This document shows, piece by piece, positions 35,181-42,415 of a stretch of DNA of 64,000 nucleotides. Each line of letters opens with the position of its first letter. Position 1 is the first letter of the stretch. The stretch is taken from positions 475,580 to 539,579 of the forward strand of contig NZ_FOAB01000005.1 in assembly GCF_900109375.1 (NCBI RefSeq). Reading direction: 5' to 3'. The translations under genes were made by a program, and so were the position numbers. Source of the stretch: Aquimarina amphilecti. GTDB taxonomy: Bacteria; Bacteroidota; Bacteroidia; Flavobacteriales; Flavobacteriaceae. The notes under the pieces are model-generated. The model ran no database searches and was not told where the DNA came from. It saw nothing but the letters and a program-made list of their open reading frames with translations.

Positions 35181-35672
35181 TTATTTGCTTAAAGGGATGC
35201 CGCTAACAGCATTTTTAATTTTAGGAGTTACCATAGCTTTTATTTTTAGGATTTGTTTTCCTACAGCCGAGTTGGTTGTGATCGTTACCTGTTTATTTTG
35301 TTGATTAGGTTTACCATTCGTGTTGAATTTTACCAACATTTTTTCGGTTGCTCCAGGCGCAATTGGTTCTTTTGGCCAATTAGAAACAGTACAGCCACAA
35401 CTTCCCTTTGCATTCACAATAACCAAAGGCGCATTACCTGTATTGGTAAATGAAAATGTATGCTCCAGAATATCACCTTCTGCTACAGTACCAAAATCGA
35501 ATTCGGTTTCTGAGAAGGTCATCACCGCAACAGCAGTATTGCTTTTTTGCTCGTTTGGCTCAGTATGCATAGCAAGTGTTTCTGCTGTATTATCTTGGTT
35601 TGAATTACCACAAGATGATAGTGCAAAAGAGAAAATAATGGAGGCTAATACATAAGTAATCTTGGTTTTCAT
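35181..35672 (-). CDS. DUF1573 lipoprotein
   Basis: A 163-residue protein with a lipoprotein signal (MKTKITYVLASIIFSFALSSCGN, Cys21) and a single DUF1573 immunoglobulin-like domain at about 50-150. Its hallmarks are FDFGTVAEGDILEHTFSFTNTGNAPLVI, the GSCGCT motif and PGATEKMLVKFNTNGK. DUF1573 proteins are abundant Bacteroidota surface or periplasmic lipoproteins without defined function. The GSCGCT cysteines could bind metal or form a disulfide. Position beside a thioredoxin-like protein and a membrane LuxR-type regulator suggests a small envelope-response group, which is only inference. Confidence 0.88.
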   Translation of the reverse strand: MKTKITYVLASIIFSFALSSCGNSNQDNTAETLAMHTEPNEQKSNTAVAVMTFSETEFDFGTVAEGDILEHTFSFTNTGNAPLVIVNAKGSCGCTVSNWPKEPIAPGATEKMLVKFNTNGKPNQQNKQVTITTNSAVGKQILKIKAMVTPKIKNAVSGIPLSK

Positions 35673-35825
35673 GTCTTTAGAATGTTTTAGTTATTACTAT
35701 TTTTTTGAATTTTGATTCTGAACCAAAACTCTAGACATGTGAGCAAAAATCCAATGAAAACAAGGTGGAAATAGGGACTAGACCCCCGATGGAATTTTGA
35801 AATCTAAAAAATAAAGAAATGAGAA

Positions 35826-36890
35826 TTACCTGTTTTTATACAGTGTTTTCGCCTCTTCTCGGCTTTCGACCTCTATTTTTTTATAAAGGTTGTTGATATG
35901 TGTTTTAATAGTGCTTACGCTTAAAAATAGTAAAGAAGCGATCTCTTTATTCGTTTTATCTTGTAGAATTAGATCTAAAATCTTCTTCTCTTGTTGGGTA
36001 AGTTTACGTTCAGCTAGTTTATAAGAACTCTGTTGTTTTTTTAACTTCTGAAATAGATAAAGGTTTAATGCTATGGACCCAATTAATAAAGATAATATAA
36101 TCCATATCCAATACGAAGTAGTTTTTTCTGGGGTGATTTCTACAGAAAATTTATCAGCACCTAACTCTGTTTTATATTGTTTTACATAAGGACTATCAGG
36201 ATACTTTTCTTCTAATCGTTCTAATAGTTCATCATAATAAGTATTCTGCTTCAGATCCTGTAAATAATAGGTGTATAAATTATTAGATTTATTGGATAAG
36301 AATGAATAAATGTATAACTCTGTCAATGGTTCTTGCTGGCTTTTTCCGAATTCCTGTAACGTATTAAACCATTTTCTAGAATTTACTTTTCTATTAGCTT
36401 CACTTCTATACGAACTAAAAGAATACCGCATATCCTCTACAATAGAATCTACTTTAAGAAACATATTACTCCGCTCATTAGTAGAAACAACTTCGCAGAA
36501 CACTTCTTCTTCTATAGTAAATGGGAGTGAGATCGTATCTTTATTTTGTGCAATAAAAAGAATTTCTTTACTATTTAGACAAATCCCATTAAAATGAATG
36601 GATTCTTTATCTTCTTCTGAGCAATTTTCCGTGTGTATTCTATATATCCTGTTTTGAGTAGGGAGATTATTTTCTGTAAATACAAAATATCCCATAGAGT
36701 CCGGAATTACTTTTTGGATAATTTGTTCTGGATAGATACCAGACATTTTTCTGTAATCTTCTATAAGTGATAAATAGACATTACTGTCTTTATTACTGTT
36801 ATCAACATACCCTGAAAATTGATATTGACTCCAAATTGTAGGAGAGGAGATTAAAAAGGAGATCCAAAGGATAATTTTGATCCATTTCAT
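35826..36890 (-). CDS. Membrane-anchored LuxR-type HTH regulator
   Basis: A 354-residue one-component regulator. A signal peptide (MKWIKIILWISFLISSPTIWSQ) and a periplasmic sensor region (about 23-258) are followed by a membrane helix near 260-282 (YWIWIILSLLIGSIALNLYLF), a short coiled linker and a C-terminal LuxR/GerE HTH (about 293-352: LTQQEKKILDLILQDKTNKEIASLLFLSVSTIKTHINNLYKKI). The HTH is cytosolic and the sensor domain outside, so transduction must cross one helix without a kinase. The periplasmic ligand is unknown. It is divergent from the YqaE/lipoprotein genes and upstream of the DUF1573 and thioredoxin genes, its plausible targets. Confidence 0.85.
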   Translation of the reverse strand: MKWIKIILWISFLISSPTIWSQYQFSGYVDNSNKDSNVYLSLIEDYRKMSGIYPEQIIQKVIPDSMGYFVFTENNLPTQNRIYRIHTENCSEEDKESIHFNGICLNSKEILFIAQNKDTISLPFTIEEEVFCEVVSTNERSNMFLKVDSIVEDMRYSFSSYRSEANRKVNSRKWFNTLQEFGKSQQEPLTELYIYSFLSNKSNNLYTYYLQDLKQNTYYDELLERLEEKYPDSPYVKQYKTELGADKFSVEITPEKTTSYWIWIILSLLIGSIALNLYLFQKLKKQQSSYKLAERKLTQQEKKILDLILQDKTNKEIASLLFLSVSTIKTHINNLYKKIEVESREEAKTLYKNR

Positions 36891-37007
36891 AGAATAATGT
36901 CAAACTTTTTAGAAACTAACCCAATATAAAAATAATTTTAAGATAGAGGTGTAACATAATGAGATATAAGACTACCTATAATTATATTATTTAATCTATT
37001 TTTGTTT

Positions 37008-37166
37008 ATGAGTATTTGGAGAGTTTTATTATCGATTTTTTTTCCGCCATTGGCTGTCTTAGATAAAGGATGCGGATCAATTATAATCGTACTTTTATTA
37101 ACTTTGTGTGGATGGGTTCCTGGTGTGATAGCAGCATTGGTGATCATAAATAATCCTAATAAATAA
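37008..37166 (+). CDS. YqaE/Pmp3-family small membrane protein
   Basis: A 52-residue protein with two membrane helices: MSIWRVLLSIFFPPLAVLDK, then GCGSIIIVLLLTLCGWVPGV and a short tail (IAALVIINNPNK). The FPPLAVxxxxGCG and LTxxGWxPGxIxA signatures are diagnostic of the YqaE/Pmp3 proteolipid family, linked in other organisms to membrane potential and stress. The length is typical. It precedes a lipoprotein gene by 38 bases on the same strand and may be co-transcribed with it. A longer open frame on the opposite strand over the same bases is a shadow. Confidence 0.9.
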   Translation: MSIWRVLLSIFFPPLAVLDKGCGSIIIVLLLTLCGWVPGVIAALVIINNPNK

Positions 37167-37204
37167 CTTTTAGTTAATTTCTTAAAATTAAAAAAACGAA
37201 ACAT

Positions 37205-37957
37205 ATGAAAAAAGTTTCCCTGTTAATACAGGCATTTTTGGTGACAATTCTATTGGTGGGATGCCAATTTTCTGAAGATTTACATATTAATGAAGATGGA
37301 ACAGGAAAGATATCTTTCAATTTTGACGGTTCCGAAATTATGCAAATGGGAGGTGATAAAATCACTGAAGGAAAAGAAGAAGTGATCGATTCTACCTTAG
37401 TTTTTAAAGATTTTTTAGAAGAGAAAAAAGATAGTATTGCGCAATTACCAAAGGAGGAGCAGGAAAAACTCAAAAAACTAGAGAGTTTTAAGATGCATAT
37501 GCTAATGAATCCACAGTCCAAGGAGATGAAATTCGATTTGTACTCAGAATTTAAAAAAGTGGAAGAATTAGGGGATGTATTTAATAGTTTTAAGACTGCA
37601 TCTACCATTGGTAATCAGAAAAAAGCGAGTCCTGCAGGTGATCCATTGGCAGGTTCTAAAGGAGAAGATCCTACTGAAGTGATTTATTCCTATGGAGAAA
37701 ATAAGTTTAAAAGGATTACCAAAATCTTAGATAAGGATAAACTAGAAATGAGCTTGGATAGTTTAGAGCAAATGAAAATGTTTTTAGCAAGTTCTAAGTA
37801 TAAAATTAATTATCATTTTCCGAAAAAAATTAAGAAGATATCGTCAGAAAAAGCAATGTTTAGCCAGGATGGAAAGAGTTTTACACTAGAAGTTGGTTTC
37901 CTAGAATATATGGCTGACCCTACCGTATTAGATGTAGAGGTAGAGTTAGAGAAATAA
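37205..37957 (+). CDS. Lipoprotein of unknown function
   Basis: A 250-residue protein with a clear lipobox (MKKVSLLIQAFLVTILLVGC, Cys20). After it, QFSEDLHINEDGTGKISFNFDGSEIM begins a domain seen in many uncharacterised Bacteroidota lipoproteins (opening E.i.i..dGsG...). The middle is Lys/Glu-rich and helical (EEKKDSIAQLPKEEQEKLKKLESF, about 77-100). The C-terminal third is beta-rich. No catalytic motif is visible. It follows the YqaE gene closely and is closed by a 19-bp terminator, so the pair looks like one operon. Confidence 0.7.
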   Translation: MKKVSLLIQAFLVTILLVGCQFSEDLHINEDGTGKISFNFDGSEIMQMGGDKITEGKEEVIDSTLVFKDFLEEKKDSIAQLPKEEQEKLKKLESFKMHMLMNPQSKEMKFDLYSEFKKVEELGDVFNSFKTASTIGNQKKASPAGDPLAGSKGEDPTEVIYSYGENKFKRITKILDKDKLEMSLDSLEQMKMFLASSKYKINYHFPKKIKKISSEKAMFSQDGKSFTLEVGFLEYMADPTVLDVEVELEK

Positions 37958-37980
37958 TTACTGTAGAATAGTAAAATATA

Positions 37981-38021
37981 AATACAAAAGGTGCTGTTCC
38001 GAGAACAGCACCTTTTGTATT
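37981..38021. terminator. Bidirectional terminator between convergent genes
   Basis: A perfect 19-bp stem (left arm 37981-37999, right arm 38003-38021; core AAAAGGTGCTGTTC / GAACAGCACCTTTT) with a 3-base loop serves both the lipoprotein gene and the convergent 283-aa gene. Confidence 0.93.
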
Positions 38022-38037
38022 ATAAGATAAGAAACGA

Positions 38038-38889
38038 TTATATTTTTCCTCTTTTTATAAGTTCGCGAACCATTTCTTTTATGGCTTCACTTCTTTTACT
38101 TCCCATAGATAGTTTGATATCATGATCCATAATCCCTAATTCTTTTTTGTTTCCGTATATCTTAAAAGTCATAGAATGATAAGAGGCCAATGGGAACTTT
38201 TTAGTGTTGAAGATAAAAAAGTACTCACCACTTACAGTACCTACCTCGCGAATAGCAGAACCAATTAATGTATGATCGCCTTCTTCTACATGAGGATCAC
38301 CAATATAAATGTTATACTTTACCTGATCAACCATACTTTTATTTAGTTGACTATACGCTTTCTCAGAAGGAAAAGCTATTAAGTGGATATCTAGATCATT
38401 AAAATCACGTTCTACTCTATGTCCTTTTCCACTTAGCAGTTTACGTTCTTTGTCTAGTTTTTTTAGTATTCTTTCTGGTCTTTTAGGTGTTTGTTCAACA
38501 AGTTCTTCAAACTTTGTTGTCTGAAAACCTTCTGGAGTAAAAATACCCATCTCCATTGCAAGTTTAAAGATTTTCTTCTTAGATAGAAAATAGTGGTGTT
38601 TAGAATTTATTAATAGGGTATCTTTCGCTTCATCTCTAAAAAATGCATTGTAGGGATATGACTTATCAGAATGAAAAAGTAAAGACGCTACTTTTAAATC
38701 TCCGGCTCTAAATATAGGGTTTTTGTCTAAGTCACTTATCTGAAAATGTCTTAGTCCTTTTGCTTTTATTTTTTCAATGTGTGCAACTTTTACTTTGTCA
38801 ATAAAGACTTCTCCTTTTTTGACTTTTATTTTTTGGCCAAAAGAAAATACGGAAATGAAAAGAAATACTAAAAGTAATGAATGCTTCAT
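38038..38889 (-). CDS. Secreted protein of unknown function
   Basis: A 283-residue protein with signal peptide (MKHSLLLVFLFISVFSFGQ). The mature N-terminus KIKVKKGEVFIDKVKVAHIEK and later YNIYIGDPHVEEGDHTLIGSAIREVGT suggest a beta-rich, basic extracytoplasmic domain. A helical, Lys-rich middle lies near 140-170. No recognised family motif or catalytic residues are seen. A consensus -7 box (TATATTTG) lies 30 bases upstream of the ATG. It is a monocistronic gene between the shared terminator and the divergent lipB. Confidence 0.65.
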   Translation of the reverse strand: MKHSLLLVFLFISVFSFGQKIKVKKGEVFIDKVKVAHIEKIKAKGLRHFQISDLDKNPIFRAGDLKVASLLFHSDKSYPYNAFFRDEAKDTLLINSKHHYFLSKKKIFKLAMEMGIFTPEGFQTTKFEELVEQTPKRPERILKKLDKERKLLSGKGHRVERDFNDLDIHLIAFPSEKAYSQLNKSMVDQVKYNIYIGDPHVEEGDHTLIGSAIREVGTVSGEYFFIFNTKKFPLASYHSMTFKIYGNKKELGIMDHDIKLSMGSKRSEAIKEMVRELIKRGKI

Positions 38890-38918
38890 ATTTTGGGGTT
38901 TATATATTAAAAAGGTGG

Positions 38919-38926
38919 CAAATATA
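38919..38926 (-). promoter_or_regulatory. -7 box for the 283-aa secreted protein gene
   Basis: The minus strand reads TATATTTG, an exact TAnnTTTG match, 29 bases before the ATG. It faces away from the lipB promoter. Confidence 0.6.
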
Positions 38927-38988
38927 GTTATAAATAAGTAGATGGTTTTTAGTGTTTTAGAATGTAGAGAAGAACTTTTTTAATCTCG

Positions 38989-38996
38989 TATCTTTG
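38989..38996 (+). promoter_or_regulatory. -7 box of lipB
   Basis: TATCTTTG, an exact match to TAnnTTTG, ends only 5 bases before the lipB ATG at 39002. A start site at standard distance would give an almost leaderless message. Confidence 0.65.
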
Positions 38997-39001
38997 CATT
39001 G

Positions 39002-39718
39002 ATGAATAAGAAGATAGAACTACAAGAATTAGGGTTAAAAGATTTTAAGGACACTTGGGAATACCAGGAGGTGCTTTTTAAAGGAATCTTGGACACAAAA
39101 ATTAAGAATAGAAGGGAAGATGCTAATCTAGATACCAGTAATTATTTTCTTTTTGTAGAGCATCCACATGTATATACGTTGGGTAAAAGTGGCGATATTA
39201 GTAATTTACTATTAGATGAGGAGCAGCTAAAGCAAAAAGGAGCTACTTTTTATAAAATAAATCGTGGAGGTGATATTACATATCACGGACCTGGACAGAT
39301 TGTAGGATATCCTATTCTGGATTTGGATAATTTTTTCACAGATATTCATAAATATTTACGTTTACTGGAAGAGATGGTAATCCTAACTTTAGCGGAATAT
39401 GGAATTACTGGAGTGAGAAGTGATGGAGAAACAGGAGTTTGGTTAGATGTAGGTACTCCTTTTGCTCGTAAAATTTGTGCACTTGGAGTTAGAGCTAGTA
39501 GATGGGTTACTATGCATGGTTTTGCATTTAATGTAAATGCAGATCTTGGGTATTTCGATAATATTATTCCTTGTGGGATTAATGACAAAGCAGTTACATC
39601 TCTAAATGTAGAATTGGGGGTTGAAAAAGTGAATGTAGAAGAAGTGAAAGAAAAATTATTGAAACATTTTATAAAATTGTTTGAAGCAGAAATGATATAC
39701 CAAAAAACCGAAGTATAA
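39002..39718 (+). CDS. lipB: Octanoyl-[acyl-carrier-protein]:protein N-octanoyltransferase
   Basis: A 238-residue cytosolic enzyme that moves the octanoyl group from acyl carrier protein to lipoyl domains, the first step of lipoate synthesis. Signatures are EHPHVYTLGKSGD (about 50-62), RGGDITYHGPGQIVGYPI (about 86-103), and the catalytic pair: Lys157 in ARKICALGVRASRWVTMHGFAFNVN and Cys191 in NIIPCGI. The length is normal for the family. The ATG at 39002 is chosen over an in-frame TTG one codon earlier, because the promoter -7 box ends at 38996. A hairpin overlapping the stop codon may terminate it. Confidence 0.96.
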   Translation: MNKKIELQELGLKDFKDTWEYQEVLFKGILDTKIKNRREDANLDTSNYFLFVEHPHVYTLGKSGDISNLLLDEEQLKQKGATFYKINRGGDITYHGPGQIVGYPILDLDNFFTDIHKYLRLLEEMVILTLAEYGITGVRSDGETGVWLDVGTPFARKICALGVRASRWVTMHGFAFNVNADLGYFDNIIPCGINDKAVTSLNVELGVEKVNVEEVKEKLLKHFIKLFEAEMIYQKTEV

Positions 39719-39732
39719 AATACCTCGGCTTT
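39708..39732 (+). terminator. Probable terminator of lipB
   Basis: A 9-bp stem with one mismatch (CCGAAGTAT / ATACCTCGG) overlaps the stop codon and is followed by a T-rich CTTTCTTT. It is weak, but it is the only hairpin in the short gap. Confidence 0.45.
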
Positions 39733-39769
39733 CTTTGACTAAAAACTAAACAAATCAAATAGGTTGGGG

Positions 39770-40798
39770 TTAATTGATTTTATATCCTTCGAACCAGCTA
39801 CCAGTACCATCTACTCTAACGTCGCCAGCTCCAAAATTTCTTAGGGATACAAATACTTCTTGTCCAACATTGAGGAAATAGATACCACTTACATCTATTT
39901 TTACATCGTCTCCATCCACAATTTGAGTAAAATCGATACCTGTATCCACATTAAAGCTAATTCTAAAAAAAGAAGTTGTAACAGTATTAGATTGTCTTAC
40001 TACGGCATGTAGATAATAATATCCGCTTTCTGGAACCACAAATCTTTTAGTAGTTGTATTAAAAGCGTTGCGCGTATCGTAGGTTCTGATATCCCAGATA
40101 TCGGTTTCTATCGTTGTATTGGCATCTAGATCTTTTACAGCAAAACCATTACCTCTAACTTTAAAAACTACGGGTGTAGTAGTTGCAGTGGCATTATCAA
40201 CGTAGGTTTTTACGGCTCTCTCTGTTGGGATGGCATTATTGCTATTGCCTCCTAAAGTTGGATCGATAGAAATTTCATTTGCAGAAGTTCCATTTTCTAA
40301 TTTTAGATCTCCATTGATGTCCAGTTTTGCGGTTGGAGTTCGATCGATACCTACATTACCACTATTGATGTTTTCAATATCATTTCCGTTAGATACCCAT
40401 CTAGTGTCACCGGATGTTATAGCATAAGGAACTGCCATTAATTCGTTGGTTCCAATTTCTGCTCCGTTTAAGGATACAGTTACATAAGATGCAATTCCTC
40501 CCCATTGCAGAGTGTCGAAGTCACCTGTAACAGCAGTTCCATTACCAATTAATAATGCGAATACACCATTTGTACTGGTAGTAATTGTATGGTTTTCTAC
40601 ATAACTCGCAGCGATATCTGGTGCTCCAAATTTGATGGCTATTTGTATATTAATAGATTCTTCGGAGAGAATATCACCACTATCGCTTTTAGCCACTCCT
40701 TGGTAGTTGATAAAGTTTTTTTGCACGGATTGTGCGGAGATTAATGTGCACAATAATAGTGTACTGATTATTATAATATTATTTATTACTTTTTTCAT
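39770..40798 (-). CDS. Secreted C1q/TNF-like jelly-roll protein
   Basis: A 342-residue protein with signal peptide (MKKVINNIIIISTLLLCTLISAQ). The N-terminal part (NFINYQGVAKSDSGDILSEESINIQIAI, ELMAVPYAITSGD) is the domain found at the start of many Bacteroidota trimeric surface fibres. The middle has a stalk-like segment (GNVGIDRTPTAKLDINGDLKL, NNAIPTERAVKTYVDNAT) resembling tail-fibre chaperone regions. The C-terminal ~130 residues resemble a C1q/TNF jelly roll (FVVPESGYYYLHAVVRQSN, FRISFNV). It probably forms a trimeric surface fibre. It lies downstream of a T9SS type-A protein and a Kelch lipoprotein on the same strand. Confidence 0.72.
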   Translation of the reverse strand: MKKVINNIIIISTLLLCTLISAQSVQKNFINYQGVAKSDSGDILSEESINIQIAIKFGAPDIAASYVENHTITTSTNGVFALLIGNGTAVTGDFDTLQWGGIASYVTVSLNGAEIGTNELMAVPYAITSGDTRWVSNGNDIENINSGNVGIDRTPTAKLDINGDLKLENGTSANEISIDPTLGGNSNNAIPTERAVKTYVDNATATTTPVVFKVRGNGFAVKDLDANTTIETDIWDIRTYDTRNAFNTTTKRFVVPESGYYYLHAVVRQSNTVTTSFFRISFNVDTGIDFTQIVDGDDVKIDVSGIYFLNVGQEVFVSLRNFGAGDVRVDGTGSWFEGYKIN

Positions 40799-40822
40799 GA
40801 TTTTAAAATTTATAAAATGAGG

Positions 40823-41308
40823 TTATTTTTTGATGATTTTAAATACTTTGTTTTCGTTAGTTTCGGGAATCGATAGTCTCAGTATATATGTTCCTTGAGC
40901 TAATGAACTAATGTTAATTTGATGACCAATTAGTGTTGCATTGACTTCTTTAGTAATTACTTCTTGTCCATTAAGATTGTATAAAGAAATCGTGTAATTA
41001 TTAATATCTGGAATACTAATCGTAAAGAAATCTGATACAGGATTTGGGTGGATTCTAATGACTCCAATATTTGTAAGGAACTCTTCTGTAGAAAGTTGGT
41101 TTAAAGAACCAATACCTGACCAAAACCCTTGATCTATAGATTGTGAATTAGAAATCGTTTCTGTAAAGGTTTCTCCGATAGTAAAAGAAAGTATGTTTGA
41201 TGTATTACTTTCTGTACCGCCAGCGTTAGATATTACACTAATGTCTATAGATTGTGCCTGAGTAGCCATAACGATCCATACCATTAGAAATGTACTGATA
41301 GTTTTCAT
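40823..41308 (-). CDS. Small secreted protein with T9SS type-A sorting domain
   Basis: A 161-residue protein with signal peptide (MKTISTFLMVWIVMATQAQ). A short mature region (NILSFTIGETFTETISNSQSIDQGFW) precedes the C-terminal ~75 residues IRIHPNPVSDFFTISI...ISLYNLNGQEV...INISSLAQGTYILRL...KVFKIIKK. That is a textbook Por secretion-system type-A tail, which directs export through T9SS and surface linkage. The cargo part is very short (about 65 residues), so the protein may serve as an adaptor or surface peptide. It lies 24 bases upstream of the C1q-like gene, and the two are likely co-transcribed. Confidence 0.88.
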   Translation of the reverse strand: MKTISTFLMVWIVMATQAQSIDISVISNAGGTESNTSNILSFTIGETFTETISNSQSIDQGFWSGIGSLNQLSTEEFLTNIGVIRIHPNPVSDFFTISIPDINNYTISLYNLNGQEVITKEVNATLIGHQINISSLAQGTYILRLSIPETNENKVFKIIKK

Positions 41309-41366
41309 GGTTAAAATGTTTAAAATTGTTCTTTTTCGAGATTGATTGAAAAGTAGAATGGTTATA

Positions 41367-42332
41367 CTAATCTTCTTGAATACTCCATATTTTTCCGGTT
41401 ACACCACCATCAATTCTACCACCAAATACCCACAGAGCATCGTTATAGAGTAAAGTGCTATGAGCAACTAATGGATCTAAAGGATTAACCCCATCATATT
41501 GGATCCAATTTTCTAAATCTGAGGAGGAGTAGATATTATTAGTGAATAAATCGGTAGCTGTTCGTCCCCCGATAATCCAAACCTTATTATTATATACAGT
41601 GGCAGTATGTCCATTAATACCAGGGAAGATTGAACTGTTGTTAGAAAGTAATGTCCAATCTCTTCCATTAGTACTTCTCCATATTTCATTAAGTTTTGTA
41701 CTGCTAATATTTTCACCTCCGATTACATACATAGCATTGTTTAAAACAATAGCTTTATGTGATACACGACCAGAAAATGCATTGGCAGTTTCTTCTACCC
41801 AAGATGCACCATCTTCTGTAGACCATACTTTGGTATTTTCTGTAATTGGATCAGCCGCTATCACATACATTCTGTTATTAAAGACGATTGTTTGGTGGTA
41901 GGCAACAGCTCCAAAGGGTGCTGTGCTAGAAACTTCATCAGAATTTCCAATATAATTTTGCCAATCACCAGCATTGTTTTCTCCGCCAATAAGCCAAAGT
42001 TTGTTGTCAAAAACAGTAAGTGTATGCCCACAAAGTTGTTGTGTTAAATTGTCTGTCTCGGATACCCAAGCGATACCATCTGTGCTTGTCCACACGTCAT
42101 CACTATAGTCCATACCGTTGGTGTAGCTATTGTCACCACCAGTTGACCAAATTTTTCCGTCATAAACGGCCATAGAATTACAAAAGAAATCCCCCATTTG
42201 GTCTTGGTTGGTTTCTAAATTAAAGGTTAATCCTGATGTAGGAGGACCGGTAAAAATACTATCATCATCAGTATCACAGGAGAACTGTAATAATGAGAGT
42301 AGAAATAAGAATAAAATTTTTGAAGTTTTCAT
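41367..42332 (-). CDS. Kelch-type beta-propeller lipoprotein
   Basis: A 321-residue protein with a lipobox (MKTSKILFLFLLSLLQFSCD, Cys19) followed by six repeats of about 45-50 residues with the pattern W..GG.N and VWSTxDGxxWxxE. Examples are MAVYDGKIWSTGGDNSYTN, LTVFDNKLWLIGGENNAGD, IVLNNAMYVIGGENIS, ATVYNNKVWIIGGRT and TLLYNDALWVFGGRIDGG. This is a Kelch-like propeller, probably surface-exposed and used for binding. No galactose-oxidase catalytic residues are apparent. It is first of a three-gene minus-strand cluster with the T9SS type-A and C1q-like genes. Confidence 0.82.
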   Translation of the reverse strand: MKTSKILFLFLLSLLQFSCDTDDDSIFTGPPTSGLTFNLETNQDQMGDFFCNSMAVYDGKIWSTGGDNSYTNGMDYSDDVWTSTDGIAWVSETDNLTQQLCGHTLTVFDNKLWLIGGENNAGDWQNYIGNSDEVSSTAPFGAVAYHQTIVFNNRMYVIAADPITENTKVWSTEDGASWVEETANAFSGRVSHKAIVLNNAMYVIGGENISSTKLNEIWRSTNGRDWTLLSNNSSIFPGINGHTATVYNNKVWIIGGRTATDLFTNNIYSSSDLENWIQYDGVNPLDPLVAHSTLLYNDALWVFGGRIDGGVTGKIWSIQED

Positions 42333-42415
42333 GACATTTTAATTACGTTATTTCACATTAGTGATACGTACTATTAAAAAGTCAACATAAAATCTTTATA
42401 AAGTTTAAATAGATG

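Noticed and set aside
36938..37204. 88-aa open frame on the minus strand
   Set aside because: It lies antisense to the YqaE/Pmp3 gene, has no domain and crosses its neighbour's leader; the plus-strand gene explains the region.
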